From NCBI GenBank assembly GCA_038025085.1, contig CM076142.1, positions 10,762,501-10,826,500 on the forward strand: DNA of 64,000 bases. Reading direction: 5' to 3'. A model generated the notes under the pieces. That model searched no databases, had not been told where the DNA came from, and saw only the letters and a list, made by a program, of their open reading frames with translations. The stretch comes from Tetragonia tetragonoides. Its lineage: Eukaryota; Streptophyta; Magnoliopsida; Caryophyllales; Aizoaceae. Within the stretch, counting starts at the first letter, position 1; every line of letters starts with the position of its first letter. The position numbers and the translations under genes were made by a program. This document shows positions 10,913 through 23,760 of this stretch, piece by piece.

Positions 10913-11597
10913 ACTACTCTAACCAAAAACGATTTTGTGTTGGATGTATCTGATTTTTCTGGTATGATGGGTTTGTGACCCAAGATAATAAGAAGAAGGT
11001 GACTCTCAGAAAGATGAAGGCGTTCGAATTAATCAATTTGAGAGCAGATCTGGTATTCTTTAGACCCTACCTATCTATGGAGTTCTTCTTGGTTATTCTA
11101 ATAGTCAGATCTAGAAGACAAGTATGTATGTCTACTTGGTCCAAAAGCAATTTGCTCCTATGGGCTTTCAAGCTCATGATACAGAAGTGAAGAAGGAAAG
11201 TGATGATGAAACTGGGCTTGTGATCCCGATGGTGTTTTAAACTTTTGCTCATATTTTAGCTTTTACTATGCTGAATTTGTTAGTTCTGTTTTTTGTTTGA
11301 GTTTTCTGTACTAATGTAATCTTGTTGATTGATCGTTTGTATTTTGGTAGCATGTGGGTGATTTGGAGGTTGTGTGTGTGTTGGGGTATGGAGCTATTCG
11401 GGTTCTTACCCTGCTCTTTGAGCACTTTCCGAATACTTCATGTTCTCAATCCATTCACTTTCCTCTTGTTTACATCCTCACATCTCCCTTATTTTGTGTT
11501 TTTCTTAAGTGTTTTAGGCATTAGGGTTTAGGCTTGGCCTTCCCGAGATGACTTACCTCTAAAAAAATAAAAAAAAAAAAAAAAAACTACTCTAACC
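10913..11597 (+). pseudogene. Retroposed insert with polyA tail (parent unknown)
   Basis: A perfect 12-bp direct repeat ACTACTCTAACC brackets the segment (10913-10924 and 11586-11597). An A-rich tail (11562-11586) sits immediately before the second copy. This is the hallmark of LINE-machinery retroposition, that is, a processed gene copy or a 5'-truncated LINE. The body has no clear intron. It carries a short reading stretch ending QAHDTEVKKESDDETGLVIP before a TAA at about 11238-11240, followed by a 3'-UTR-like tract. The open frame at 10975-11190 is not recognisable as any family, so the parent transcript is unknown. Confidence 0.72.
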
Positions 11598-11615
11598 TTA
11601 TAAAAGTTATGCTGA

Positions 11616-11618
<3 letters not shown>

Positions 11619-11675
<57 letters not shown>
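11619..11675. repeat. (TA)n microsatellite
   Basis: About 28 TA units. Apparent Tyr-Ile repeat proteins read across it are artefacts. Confidence 0.97.
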
Positions 11676-11677
<2 letters not shown>

Positions 11678-12147
11678 TGCGAATGTTTCATATATCCAAA
11701 TGCTCCAAATAGGAAAACATTTGTTACACTTGCACTCACACTACAGAAGATTGTTGAATGTACAATGGTGTTTAGATGTGAGGATTATGATTCAGCTACA
11801 GTAAAGCTGAAGCATTGTTCTCCTTCTTGTACCTCAGAAATCAAGAAATAATGAACCCGTTCCAAATGAGTTCATGATCTAACTAACTCCCTCAGCTTCT
11901 GCAATTCCAGCCGCCCCTCGTATGATGAAGACTCGTTAAAGTTGACAACTAAATTTTACAGGCATTTGACTTGGCTGCAGTGAAGATCAAAGAAAAGGTT
12001 GTAAATTTTATCATACAAGGGCATACATGATAGCAGTAGCTTCCAAGACATATTGACAGCCCTACTCTGTACAAGAGTTAAGTTTTAAACATTAAGATTA
12101 TGTTCGACCCACTCTACTATGGACACTAAAAATCACTGCTTTACCTT

Positions 12148-15100
12148 TCATACATCCTTGTAAAACAACTGAAACTTTGGTATTCGTTCAGGAGGCAAAG
12201 GACATGTCACAATTAGCTTGCCTTTCATGGCTCCTGTGAATATTGCCTGCAAGCATGCAAAGAAAATTTGAAAATTCAAAGTCGGGATACCATACCTAAA
12301 CATATCATGATGGCATACTATACGGTGCATGTGTTCTATCAGTAAACTGCTGCATAAGAGATATTACCACAAGTCAATTGGACAAGGTACCCCAAAAGGT
12401 CTGTTTGATGGATCCTTAGCTTGAAGAACTGGAATTGTTTGCAAATTGCAATGAATAACTTCTATAATATATTAGCACGTTAACACACGCAAGTAGCACC
12501 GACCTAAGCTAACTCTAATTTTTGAAGAGTTCAATTAGAATTGCTAGCATATCATAATTACTGACAGCTTAACTTATCAGCTCGGAAAGTTGAGATCAGA
12601 GTATTTGTTTTCAAAGGTATTCAATGAGGGTGTTCCGAATCTCAATTGGCAGTGAACTAATTATTAATTTACAGTGTAAGGTTTACATATTCTCTTCTAA
12701 AACTAATTTCCCAAAGCACATCCCGGGTTATTAACAACAGTAATCACGTGTCAGGTGTCACCCTCATTTACTAAGTTTGACAATTTTGGAAATTTGGAGG
12801 GGATTGACTGATATATTCCTTTTATTTCAAGGAAATGGGGCTAGTTGAGATGCTATAGAGCAATTATGGCATGAAGCACAACACTTCCAGGGAGTACAGA
12901 AACTTGCCTCGACAACATCAATAAAATCCTGTTTCTTGTAAAATGCTCCTATCCATTTAGTGTGATCTGCAGTCCTGTATCAGCAAATGAATAAATTTAA
13001 ACCTTTAATCAGGCCACTCTTAGGATTAATGTACTGTAACCTACAATGTAAAACTCCAACAACATAGGCATGTTCAGCATCAATGAAGATACTTAGAGCA
13101 ACAAGGTCTCATTCTGTCAAGTAAACATCTTCATGCAAAAGTTTTGCTAACAAATACACTTGTTTGAGCCAGTCAAGCTGGAAGACAATTAAGGACGACA
13201 AGCTGATTGCTTATAATATAGATGCTTTAATGATGATGATGAAGTCAAATTTTCTTATTTTTAAAATAACATAGGTTTCCGAGCTTTGCCCAACTAACAT
13301 GGCCAAGAGCCCAAGATAATGTTAAACTTTCTAACTTTCCAAACTGATAAAGCTTTGTAATCGACCACCACTTTCTATTTCAAGTTTTTGACTATTCTAC
13401 CACCTACAAAGTGCAAATCCTGTTAAATCCCTCATCTCTGATACTAGAACAACACAGTCTCTTGGAGTCTCACTAACAGAGAGCATTGGTTGGTTCAAAT
13501 AAATAGGAAGGATATTGTTGTACTCCTTTTACTTATAACTTGTTTTATTAGTCATACAACTATGTGGATACACTAAGCTTTAGACAAATTCCAAATAAAT
13601 ATTCTCGCAAAATAGTTTGTCTAACATCCCACAAAAAGGGCGCCCAAGTGCCACCCACTTATCTTTGACAACAAAGTCATAGAGTCTAGCTTCTCTTAAT
13701 TTCTACTCTTCAGATCAAGAAACAGTCTTTCTTATACAGTCTCAGAAGCAATCAATTTGTAATGCAGTTAAACAATTAGCGATCCCGTGCTAATCAGTTT
13801 TTCCCCTTGTCCCAACCCTACCGGTCACCACACCTAGATACCAACCGGTGAAAATATAAAGGTGATGAGAACAGGCTGCAAACTGCAAAATCTGTGACCA
13901 AGATGAACGATTTGATGGAAATTGAAGCGCGGTGGATTTTACTTCACCTAAATCTTGGAGAGAACTACTGGAGACTATTATTGGGCACTAAGTAAGCAGT
14001 AACTTGATCCAGGGATGGTTGATACCAATCAAAGGAGCAATAAAGTTCACTTTAGAGCTCATAATGTGATGGATCACTTTTCATGTTTACCTACCATTCA
14101 CAGTAATTACTAATTAGCTCAGAATATTCTGAACATAACTCCTCAAAGGCATGGAACCCACCAACAAGTTGGAGGACCAGTAGGTTCCATCATGCTGACC
14201 AATGAGACCATTGAACCCTGATGAAACCTATACAAATTTCAAGTTCAGTTCATCGATCATCAAAGGGACACAAAGCCCAGTGTGTTTGTGCTATGGTCCC
14301 ATGACTCCCATCAGGGCAACTGGAGGTTCTCCTGGTAATTAACTTTAGGGACCATGGGACTAATGTTATCTACGAAAAAAAGTAAGCGATATGGAGATAG
14401 GAAAAGTAGAGGAAGAATTTCAGACTTGACAGAGTGGAGACACAAGGACTCTTTGGCCTCTGTGCTTGATATGATAGTATACCCCAATTGGCCAATCACC
14501 AAAATCCAGAAATCTCATTGAAGAAATCTTGTGTAGGCAACATGTTTTATCAGAGTCAAGGAAATTGTAGACAACATTCAAGAAAATAAGTATAATGGAG
14601 TGATCTAGAACATGTTTCTTGATTACAAGGGATATGAGAATTTCGTTTGAACTAAAGCCATCCGCTACAGCGTAATGCCCTTCTATTACTAATTCATCTT
14701 GTTGACATGACTCCACAGACAAAGTACCAAAGCTACATCAGAAATCCCCACTCTCTAGAGATGACATGACAACGAAATAGCAGAACAAACAACATCCTGA
14801 TGGTTTATAACTACATTAACAAAATAAACGTACCCTGAATCCATCTTCATGTGGTGAGCATTGAAGAAAAAGACGGTTGATGGTACTAGGGTTATGTCAA
14901 AGTACTTGACATACACTTCTACATCCTTTGAATCAATATCGACCAATGCAATGCTACAAAACTTTGAAACATCTCGAGCTGATTTAGCCAACTGCATCAA
15001 CAAAAGAAATCAATAAAAATTGAGTTAAATGGAAAAACAAATACCAAAAGTCAGCAATCAGAAAAGCAACAACAGAAGAGAAAAGCAACAACAGAAGAAC

Positions 15101-15628
15101 GCACCAAACTCAAAATCCTTCCATTGCCGCTCTTAACAAACTACTCCCTAAAGATTAAAAACATTATACACTGCAAAAACAACATTGTAGTTGCTCATAT
15201 ATTGCATAAAATTCCCTATAACATCTTGGGCAAAAATTAAACAAATTATTGCACAACTCGATACAAATTATAGTTGTTGTCGTTGTTTTCTACTTCTCCA
15301 CTGTTTGAATTTTGATGGGATTCATTTGGTATATTGATCAAAATTTTTGAAATTTCAGAATTGGAGATGAGCTACCTTAACATGTCTAATCAGGGATACA
15401 ATCAATCAATGGAGAAAATCGATAGGGGGAAAAACGAAATATAATGTTGGAAAATAATTTATAAAGGGGATGAAGTGAGGAGAGAGAGAGAAATACGATG
15501 TTGTCGAGTTGAAGGCAGATGTTGTCATCAGGACGGCCAAAACGGAGGACAAGGACTTTGTCAACGGTGTCTCTGATTTTGGTGTCTACCTCCTTCTTTG
15601 TCGTCAGCGTCTCCACTACATAACTCAT
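12148..15628 (-). CDS. TXNL4B: Thioredoxin-like spliceosomal protein, TXNL4B/DIM1 family
   Basis: Predicted 151-residue nuclear protein of the DIM1/U5-15kD family, which works with the U4/U6.U5 tri-snRNP in pre-mRNA splicing. It has a thioredoxin fold without the redox CxxC pair. Exons on the minus strand: 15628-15497 (MSYVVETLTT... to QLDNI), 14991-14834, 12974-12908, 12246-12148 (TGA). Phases join exactly. The family is recognised by VLRFGRP in exon 1, STVFFFNAHHMKMDSG in exon 2, DHTKWIGAFYKKQDFID in exon 3 and TGAMKGKLIV in exon 4. Length (human TXNL4B is 149) and the C-terminus favour TXNL4B over DIM1 proper. Intron 3 (12907-12247) uses a GC donor in the context GAG|GCAAGT. Intron 2 is 1.86 kb. 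A GA repeat (15630-15650) lies just upstream of the ATG. Confidence 0.93.
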
Positions 15629-15729
15629 CTTCTCTCTCTCTCTCTCCAGTAGCTTCAGTGTTGGATTTGGATTTTCAGGCATTGGAAGTTTGGAGCTCGG
15701 AAGCAGGGAGAGAGCCTGGTACTGAAATT

Positions 15730-15930
15730 AGACCTGCCAAACGGGTCGACCGAGGTCAGGTCGGGGCATTTCGGGTTGGGGTTATCAGCGGGTTCTTTCC
15801 GGTCAGGTTTAGGGTCAAACACAGCTATTATTTCACAAATTTTAGGACTCGAGTTAGGTAGTTTCGGGTTCCAGGCATTAACAAATCGAACCTTTTTTAG
15901 TCGGGTTTCGATCGGGTCTTAAGTAGGTTG
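15730..15930. repeat. CGGGT/GACCCG-rich degenerate repeat
   Basis: Dense loose copies of TCGGG(T/G) and GGTC motifs just upstream of the TXNL4B-like gene. They resemble the larger cluster at 22.7-23.4 kb and the smaller one near 51.5-51.6 kb. No boundaries are visible. Confidence 0.5.
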
Positions 15931-16670
15931 ATTTTCAAAATGAGTCAGATTTTACCACCTCTAAATTAGTAATAGTTTCTTTTGTGATAAGAGATTAATT
16001 AACAAGTGTGTTGCACAATTCATGATTAATATCACATGGTTATTGATCCCATTGAAAATTAAAGTCCTAGTATAATTATTTTTGTATGTATCGACATAAA
16101 ATATATTATAAGATAGATTTTATTCAAGATAGGTAATGAAGTCGATTTCTTAGACCGGTTATATTTTGAGGGGTGGGAGAGTGTTTCAAAGGTTCATAAT
16201 TTGATGCGTCTACTTTCGGATCTCCTAGGGGTGTGTTAAGTTTTTTGAAAGTTGAAAATGAGGGTGGAGATAAGGTGAAAAATGAGGTGATTTGTGAGGA
16301 AAAATAAGAGAAAAGTATAAGCTACTTACAAGTTAAGCCAAACACGTTCTTAAATTTAATACGTTAAATTAATCACATTAATGTGGTATGTGTGGTAATC
16401 TATTAATTTGTCGTCCTCACGGACCACAGGAGGTGCTCAAGAAGGTTAAAAGGCAAGAAAACATATGGAACATTATCTGACCATCATCAAAAGTAAAACT
16501 CTGGCCGTTGCTTAAAGAAATGTCATGTTAGTGAGACCAGACAAACAATTTGAACAAAACCGGGCCGAGAAAAAAGAAAAAATAAATTAGAAGCAGAAAC
16601 CAAGCGCCACATTTCTTCTTAGAAGACCCTAGCAAAATCAACAAAATGAAAAATGAAAACAAGCTACACA
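15931..16670. other. Intergenic, no gene seen
   Basis: AT-rich spacer between the TXNL4B-like promoter side and the LSM5 3' end. No ORF, RNA gene or repeat with clear borders was seen. Confidence 0.5.
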
Positions 16671-16781
16671 AGATTGCCAGCTGTCCCACCCTTTGAGGTG
16701 CCTACAAGCCAGCGCGGGGGTTAGTCACTGTGATCGATGGTGATACCCTTGGTCGTGAACCCCAAAAAAAAAAAAGATTGC
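16671..16781 (+). mobile_element. Short 5'-truncated retroposon (SINE tail)
   Basis: A 97-bp insert (16678-16774) ends in 12 A residues and is flanked by a perfect 7-bp direct repeat AGATTGC (16671-16677, 16775-16781). The body has the GC-richer look of a SINE 3' half but no A/B boxes, so it is probably 5'-truncated. The family is unknown. Confidence 0.6.
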
Positions 16782-17396
16782 ACTGTTTAAATTGAATCAA
16801 GATTGAGGGTGGAACATGAAGTGCCCCCTGGTGGTTGGTGTGCTAGAGTGCTAGTGCTAATGTGTACAAAACTTAGCAAGTAGTTGTCATGCAGAACTAT
16901 CTTCACTACTCTTCAGGGTAGCGGAAACTCGTAACTTCACAACCTAGTCCCATCATATCCATGAAAAATGCTACCAAGATCTGCTTGCACTTTGAAAACT
17001 GCATGCACAAGTGGAGGGAGAGATAGAGGCAAGGGAAATCGGAGAATTCTACTCGAAGTAGATAACTTTTCGAGATCGTTTTTTTCCATCAATGATTCAT
17101 AATGCAATTCATTGCTCTCTGATCACTCTCAAAGTTTTGTCAATGCAGGTTACAGGTATTAAGTCCTAGCAGTGGCAGTGATAGGTCTTCCAAATAATTA
17201 TACCTCACTGCCATAATAAAGTGAACAGAAACAAATCTGTCACTAATGATAATCGATAGCTTGTAACTTTGTTCTTACAATGACTACCAACTTTAAAACA
17301 GCAACCAAGGCTTCAAGATTTTCGGGGAAGCCAAATTCCTCCTGAATCCACAACATATAAAACGCCATGCACCGCTAAAGTTGTCAAGCTAAACTA

Positions 17397-20300
17397 TCAT
17401 TCTGCATCCGGTGAACCACCAGGGACCAACTGCATCACCAATGGCATTAGTTAAAGTCATATTTAGTCGATTTATGTTCAGTAACTTCCCACAAATGAAG
17501 ACCAACCAGCTAAACTTACAATTGCAATGTTGTTTCCATTGAGCAGAATCTGATCAAGTTTCGTGATCCTTCGCCCTTCAGCAGTAATTTCACTGTCATA
17601 TATAAACATAATTAACTATTGGTATTTGGTATTCAGCCCTACATCCATAGTTCCATACACAACATCATAACCACCATAGCAGACAAATAAGAGACCACAT
17701 ACAGCTCAAGCAACAGATGAAATTGTGTAATAAAGCTGGAGAAACCTGAAGCTAGTCATCTAATGTTGGAATTAGGTTAGAATCACAAGCCAAGAAAACT
17801 TTAAAAAAAGTTAAAATTCCAGGGAACTATATATATAGCAGCAAGGGTAACATACAAATCTGAAAGCCTTTCATGTGGCGACCAATACCATACACATCAC
17901 ATAGGCATTCTATAATAATACTACTCAGTCTTCATTCAAATGTTTTCACCTTTTTCAAATACTCGAAATCGATTGTGGGTCTATCGGAAACAGCCTCGCT
18001 ACTAGACAACTAGCTAGGGGTAAGACTGCGTACATTGGCACCTCGCCATGGGTGGTGGAGGATGCCAGAGGTCGTGCCACTCTCTCCGCCATATTCTGGG
18101 TGGGTCATATCATATCTAATGTTAGGTAGATGATATTGTTTGGACAAGTTGGATTAATAAAGGCCACGAGGACAGGGTATATGAACATTTGAGGAGGAGA
18201 ATATACCTCATGAGGGAGTAAAGACTAAAGAGACCTGCAATATCCTCCTTGGACGAAATCAACTTTCTTAGATAAGAACAAAAAAAATCTTGTATTAACT
18301 ATGGACGAAGTCAACCGAGATAATGAAAGGGTGATACAACTTACAAGAAGGCCTTATTTAGCATTTCTACAGCAAGCACATCAACCCCCACCTCCCCAAA
18401 AAAGAAAAGAACAATTTGCATTTTCGCAACGTTGTACCAGTCCACACCCCATTTCTAGCTTCGAAGGACTCTGAGTAGCTTTTGCTATTGCGTTCTCCAC
18501 AATTTTAGCCTTCTCCATGGCTTTATTTCAGAAACATGCCCTCTATACAATTTAAAATCAGTAGTCTTCAACTTGAAAGCATAACACAAAATAGTAATAT
18601 TAAAATTGATGCGTTAAGAATTAGTAGTAAAGTGCTCTTCATTTTTTAGATAAGTAGTAAAGAGCTCTTCATAGTGAATCCAAAAGAATCACCTACAAAG
18701 GGTAAGCCACTGATTATTGAAACTGTTCCAAAATGATAGACAGCTAGGCTAGTAATATGATTCCTCTGGATGACCACTGGCCACCTATATACAGGGTCCA
18801 ACCAACCACAATCTCATTTTACTTTGCAAACTCATGAACTCTGGCGCTTCTGGTTCAAGTATACACATTATACCAACAATGAAATTATTGTATCCTAAGT
18901 TTAATATTGACAGGCATTTTAAAACAAAGTGACATTTCAACTCCGGGTAGAGTTACCACGAAGGAGCTAACCAAGCTTCTACATGACATAGAACTGACAT
19001 CCATCTGAAATTCTGAATGCTAACATAGCTGAGTTCAATATAAAAGCATAGAAGTAGGAATTCTAAGAAGTAGGAATCAGGAACTCCATCGCTTCAACAA
19101 ACCACAGCCCAGAAAAAGCGTCACAACTAAAGCACTGAGAAACTCATCCATATCAGATCAATGTGTTGTTCAACCATTCCAAACCCCCTTGTAGGCAACC
19201 AAATACCCCTCCATCACAAAAATGAATTTCCTATATTGATCTTTTTCTTGTCCAAAAATAGTGGTCTCATTGAGCATTTAATACTGCCCACTTGCACTCC
19301 TAAGTTTGCGGGTTGAATCTCGCAAACCTTAGTGTGCAAAGTCAAATTTGGAATGGATGGAGTAAAAGTTGCTTAGCTTGGATAATAGACCCTGGGCACT
19401 GTGGCATTGTTTCAATTTCAATGATCTCGTGTTATATAAACCGCAGCTGCATAGTTAGGGACAAGAATATTCTAGAGGTTTAAATAAGATGAGACCTCTC
19501 TATGTTTTCGGTCTCATTTGCTTTTTTCTGTTTTTTTTCTTTTAAAGGCTGATATATTGTATTTTGCTTAGGTGCTGAGGGCTCCAGGATTCTGTTGTGT
19601 CGATTTTTAACTATGAGCAGCCTTTAATAGTATTTGCCTTTGCTAGTATTTTATCTTCTAAAATAACAAAGAAGGGAATGGGGAACGAAAACCCAGCCTT
19701 AGACCTACATATACACCCTGGAAACAGCAAACAGAGATGCAGACATATAGAAGATTCCACACAACTAAAATCTTAGACCTAGAAGAACAACATAACCACC
19801 TTAACAAGGGCGTAGTTCGCTATCAATGACCTTTCTCCCTTGATTAAACTTGCTATTAACATATCTGTAGAGTGCATCATTACTTTCCTAGTTCATAAAA
19901 ATCTGACTAATATATAATTCCATATCTATAAAGGACGACCAAAAGAGTAACTGCAATAATTGAAAACCATGGATTTGGCTTTGGTCTAAGGAAGGAGGGG
20001 AGAATGTTGTAGCACGATAATTGAAAACCATGGATTTGGCTTTGGTCTAAGGCTGCAGGGGCTTTTAGCAGCTACTCCATTTTAGAGGTCAAAAGGAATT
20101 GGGGCATTTTATAAATAGCTTTTGCTTTGGAGGAAACCTTGTCATCAGTTACCTTGTTATTTCCTCCTACAAGCCATATTTGGGGGTCTGTGTCAGTCGT
20201 AAAGGGAAAGACAGCCATGATCAAGCAACCATGGTAGGAACTAGGAAGCTTTCTAAACAAGCCTAATGACTCAATTAACTAACATAAGAACCACAGTTAA

Positions 20301-21324
20301 ACATTCTTGTATCTCCATTACAATATCACTCACTAGATTTGTACCATCTTACTTGGACTCTTGATTCAAGCTTCAACCTTTAACCTTCAACGATCATATT
20401 TATGTGATGCTTACAAACTTAAAACAAACCAAAAATGGAAGTTTGAGTGTCTGACTCCTAGGTATATCAGCTAGACTGTCAAGTAAGCTGGTGAGCAGAG
20501 ACAGGAAAAGGACTTAAGTACATCTCTAGACAATGGAGCCAAATCCAAAATCCATCAACATGCTGTACAGCAAGTCACAACCTTGCTCAGCTATGTCAAT
20601 TATAACTATCAAAATACACAGAAGACAAAGAAAATTAGTGAGCACAAAGTTCAAAATCATTTCTTCACATAGTATACAGCACATAACACGCGTCTATGTT
20701 ACAAACAGATTCACAGTCAAGATAAAGTGCAAAATGTCCACCCATCATGCTACACTTGATCCTTTTTTGGCCTAACAGTTTTGGTAATACTACAATTTAC
20801 CAATAATCAAATTTTGAAAACCCTAATTCTACATAGCATAATTCAGAAAATGTATGCAGCAAAATCATGGAATCAAATCACACACAAAAGAATGGCACCT
20901 GAATAATAATTCACATTTTGATCAAATAAAACCATAAAACAAAATACCCTCAGAGAATGATCCAATTCTGAAACATAATCCCCACCAAAAAAAAAAAAAA
21001 AAATCACAAAGGTTTAGGGCATAAACCCTAACACAACAATATAGTGAGAGAGAAGCATACTATTCGGTGACGTCTTCGAGGACCATATTGACATAGACAT
21101 CAAAACCCCTAAGAGTACCAACGAGCTCTTTATCTCCTTTCATTATCACCCATATTTTCGACCCAACACACCTGTCTATCAGCTCTGCAAACAAAATGAA
21201 AAAAAATAATCCGGAAATTGATTTAGAAGTGTGAACATTGAAAGGGAATTATTCAATTAAAGAGTTAATTGAGAAAGTAGGGCGGACCTGAGGGAAGGAG
21301 TTGAGAAGGGTTGTTTGCCGCCAT
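17397..21324 (-). CDS. LSM5: Sm-like protein LSM5
   Basis: Predicted 88-residue LSM5. It is a subunit of the LSM2-8 ring that binds the U6 snRNA 3' end in the nucleus, and of the LSM1-7 ring that promotes decapping and 5'-3' decay in the cytoplasm. Exons on the minus strand: 21324-21288 ([12 protein letters not shown]), 21184-21061, 17592-17520, 17429-17397 (TGA). Phases are exact. Sm1 motif: [19 protein letters not shown] with [10 protein letters not shown]. Sm2 motif: [11 protein letters not shown], then the tail VPGGSPDAE. Length and sequence match plant LSM5 closely. Intron 2 (21060-17593) is 3.5 kb and hosts a SINE-like piece and one copy of an inverted duplication. A long GA/CT tract (21367-21410) precedes the ATG, a pyrimidine-rich leader in the transcribed direction. 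Confidence 0.96.
17960..18070 (+). mobile_element. SINE-like 3' segment in LSM5 intron
   Basis: The string TCTATCGGAAACAGCCTC followed by GGGGTAAGACTGCGTACA is the well-known conserved 3' region of a widespread plant SINE group (TS/SolS-like). Neither a tRNA head nor a target duplication could be placed, so borders are approximate. Recognition is from family knowledge. Confidence 0.55.
19957..20054. repeat. Local direct duplication in LSM5 intron
   Basis: A ~35-bp segment containing AACCATGGATTTGGCTTTGG occurs at about 19957-19992 and again at 20019-20054, next to the end of the inverted-duplicated repeat. Confidence 0.7.
20041..20690 (-). repeat. Dispersed repeat, copy A (inverted relative to copy B)
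   Basis: About 650 bp inside LSM5 intron 2 that matches 26838-27495 in reverse complement at roughly 90% or better by eye. It contains a short frame (20072-20260, minus) with [13 protein letters not shown]...[11 protein letters not shown], kept almost unchanged in copy B. No TIR, LTR or polyA is visible, so the element class is unknown. Confidence 0.75.
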
Positions 21325-21362
21325 GGATGATGAATTCAAGAAATTAGGAGCTGCTTGTTGGA

Positions 21363-21410
<48 letters not shown>

Positions 21411-22680
21411 GATTTAGGGGAAGAAGAAGAATGGGCGGGCAGGCAGGCCAAATTTTAACAAGTCGGGTCCTTTTCTATTACAACGGTGGGCAGATGGGGG
21501 ACTCATAGAGTCATAGGGAGAGGGCTTCTATATTAAGGGCAAAATAGGAAGTCCAAGTTATTGTGATCTTTTTTTCTTTTTTCTTTTTTGAGGGTCAAAG
21601 TCATTGTCATCTTTATACAAGTGTGTAGTGACTAGTTGTGTAGTTGTATTTTGTATGACTTTTTTTTTTGTTTTTTTTGGGGAGGGGGTTGTGTGCAAAT
21701 ATGGCTTTGGGTCGATTTGGGCATATGCTCTGTGTCTTTTAGGTCCGCCCCTGATAGTTTGAATCTGATCACCATAACATGAACTAGTGGGTACTGAGTA
21801 ATGAGTCATGTATGATTGCGGTTGGAGTTTGGAGAAAATCATTAGTAAGGCACGACATGGTATGAATATATTTGAATAATATACATGGGCACGACTCACG
21901 AGGATATGCTCATTTGCTCTACTTGGGCTGCTTTTGGGGGTAAAGGCAGCTACGACACCCAACAACATATGACTTAACTACCGTTTCGTGGACAATAACT
22001 CTTAAAAGTGTAGATGTAGGCATGACACATTAACCAACCTAACACAACTCATAAACATTCTTATACGCACGATTAAAATAAACAAAACAAAATATTTGAG
22101 GAATACCTACGTAACTATCATCACTCGATAAAATTTAAAAATGCAATACATAAAGGTGAAACTTTGAACCTTATTTCAAGCCATACGAACTGAAATTTTG
22201 AACACTAAAAGCAAACATCATTCCTTTAACTATCCATAGTGACTAGCAAGCTCTGTGTTTCTCAACTATTGAAATGTATTTGAGTATATGGATCTGTCGA
22301 CTCACTGCGACCATCCTTATCTATTTGCCCTCCTCCGTTTTTCACCCATCAATGCATGCCAATAGCCCCCGTCTACTATTTGATCCAACTCGGCAAAGCG
22401 TAGCTTCGTTTCAACCGTTAAAGTTCACAATCGAGTGATCGACTTACAGCAAGTTTATAAATAGTGACCCATAGAGTCAATATCTCCTCAAACACTCATT
22501 GGATACAAGTGAATTAGATCTCCTAACATGAATTGCAAGAAGAGATCTAAGAGCTTTCACAACCAAGATATATATGGGTAGTAAGAAGAGAGAAAAACCC
22601 CTTGCCCACAAAGGCACCATTATAGAGTGTAGGCAAAAAGTGACTTCTATGTCTATTGGTAACTTGACAATCCTGAACCA
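21325..22680. other. Intergenic, no gene seen
   Basis: LSM5 promoter side, then AT-rich spacer. Near 21750 a TCCGCCCCTG string resembles one end of a hAT MITE, but no partner end or target duplication was found. Nothing else is supported. Confidence 0.5.
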
Positions 22681-23375
22681 AAACTGATTATCCGACCCGA
22701 TTGACCCGAAATCATAGCCGAATTAATCCGAATAGTGGCAATCCGATTTAGAACTGACTACTCGAAATGATCTGAATCGAAAGTGAAATGGTATTGACCC
22801 GACAACAAACTGTATCCGGATTTGGTTCGACCCGAATTGGAACCGAACCGTTCACAACCGAAATCGATTTAACCTAAACTAACGCAAGCCGATTTAAGGC
22901 GACCCAAACCGAATATGACTCGAAATCAAAATAAACCGAAACTGAAATTGGTTAAACGCTATTATTTAATAGAAATGAATACTTTTACTAAAGAATTCAA
23001 ATATTATACCCTAAACCTTACTTAGTGTTAACCTAATTTAGTGATTCAAATGGAAATTTGAGAATGGAGGATCAAAATATAACATGACCCGAAATTGACC
23101 AGACAGCTTCGGACCTATTTCCGAACCCGATTCGAAATGGCACAACCGATTTTAACCCGACCCAAAAGTAATCGGCTTTTTAAAACAAAAACCGATGTGA
23201 TATTGACCCGACCCGTATGAACCGACCTAAGATGATCCAAAGAGGTACAAATTCGAATAAATCCGAAGTACAATTCAAACTGAAATCAACCTGTACTCGA
23301 GTATAGATCGACCCAGTGTTATACCCGAACCGAAATTATCCCGATCCGAATCGGATTGACCTGTTTGCGAGGTCT
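22681..23375. repeat. GACCCGA-rich low-complexity repeat
   Basis: About 700 bp crowded with degenerate CCGA, ACCCGA and CCGAA motifs at irregular spacing, unlike the AT-rich flanks. There is no open frame or clear unit length. Related composition occurs at 15.7-15.9 and 51.5-51.6 kb, suggesting a dispersed repeat family. Confidence 0.6.
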
Positions 23376-23663
23376 ACCATTGGTAGTCAAATGTTAATAT
23401 GAAGGCACAAAAGCAATAAGCAATAGTTGGGTGTGTCACCAACTAATACAAAACTAAGTGGTTATTCTTATAACAATCATAATTAATTAATAAAAATTGT
23501 AAAAATTATAAAAATTCTACAAATGGTTATAATTGTTTTACCTCTATTAGATAGAGAACTAATTAATTTGCATAATTTTTAAGCGAGCTCGCGCCAAGGC
23601 CAGGTGCGGAGCGAAAAGCAAGACTTATTTTTTTTTTCTTTTTCTTGTTTGCTTATAATAATA

Positions 23664-23682
23664 GTAATAGTAATAGTAATAA

Positions 23683-23753
<71 letters not shown>

Positions 23754-23760
23754 AATATTA
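23664..23760. repeat. (ATA)n/(AATA)n microsatellite
   Basis: Runs of AATA followed by AAT units. Apparent Leu-rich and Ile/Thr-rich frames across it are artefacts. Confidence 0.9.

Noticed and set aside
11609..11851. 80-aa frame with a Tyr-Ile run
   Set aside because: Produced by the (TA)n microsatellite; no family features follow.
21740..21760. hAT MITE end (TCCGCCCCTG)
   Set aside because: No partner end or 8-bp duplication found nearby.
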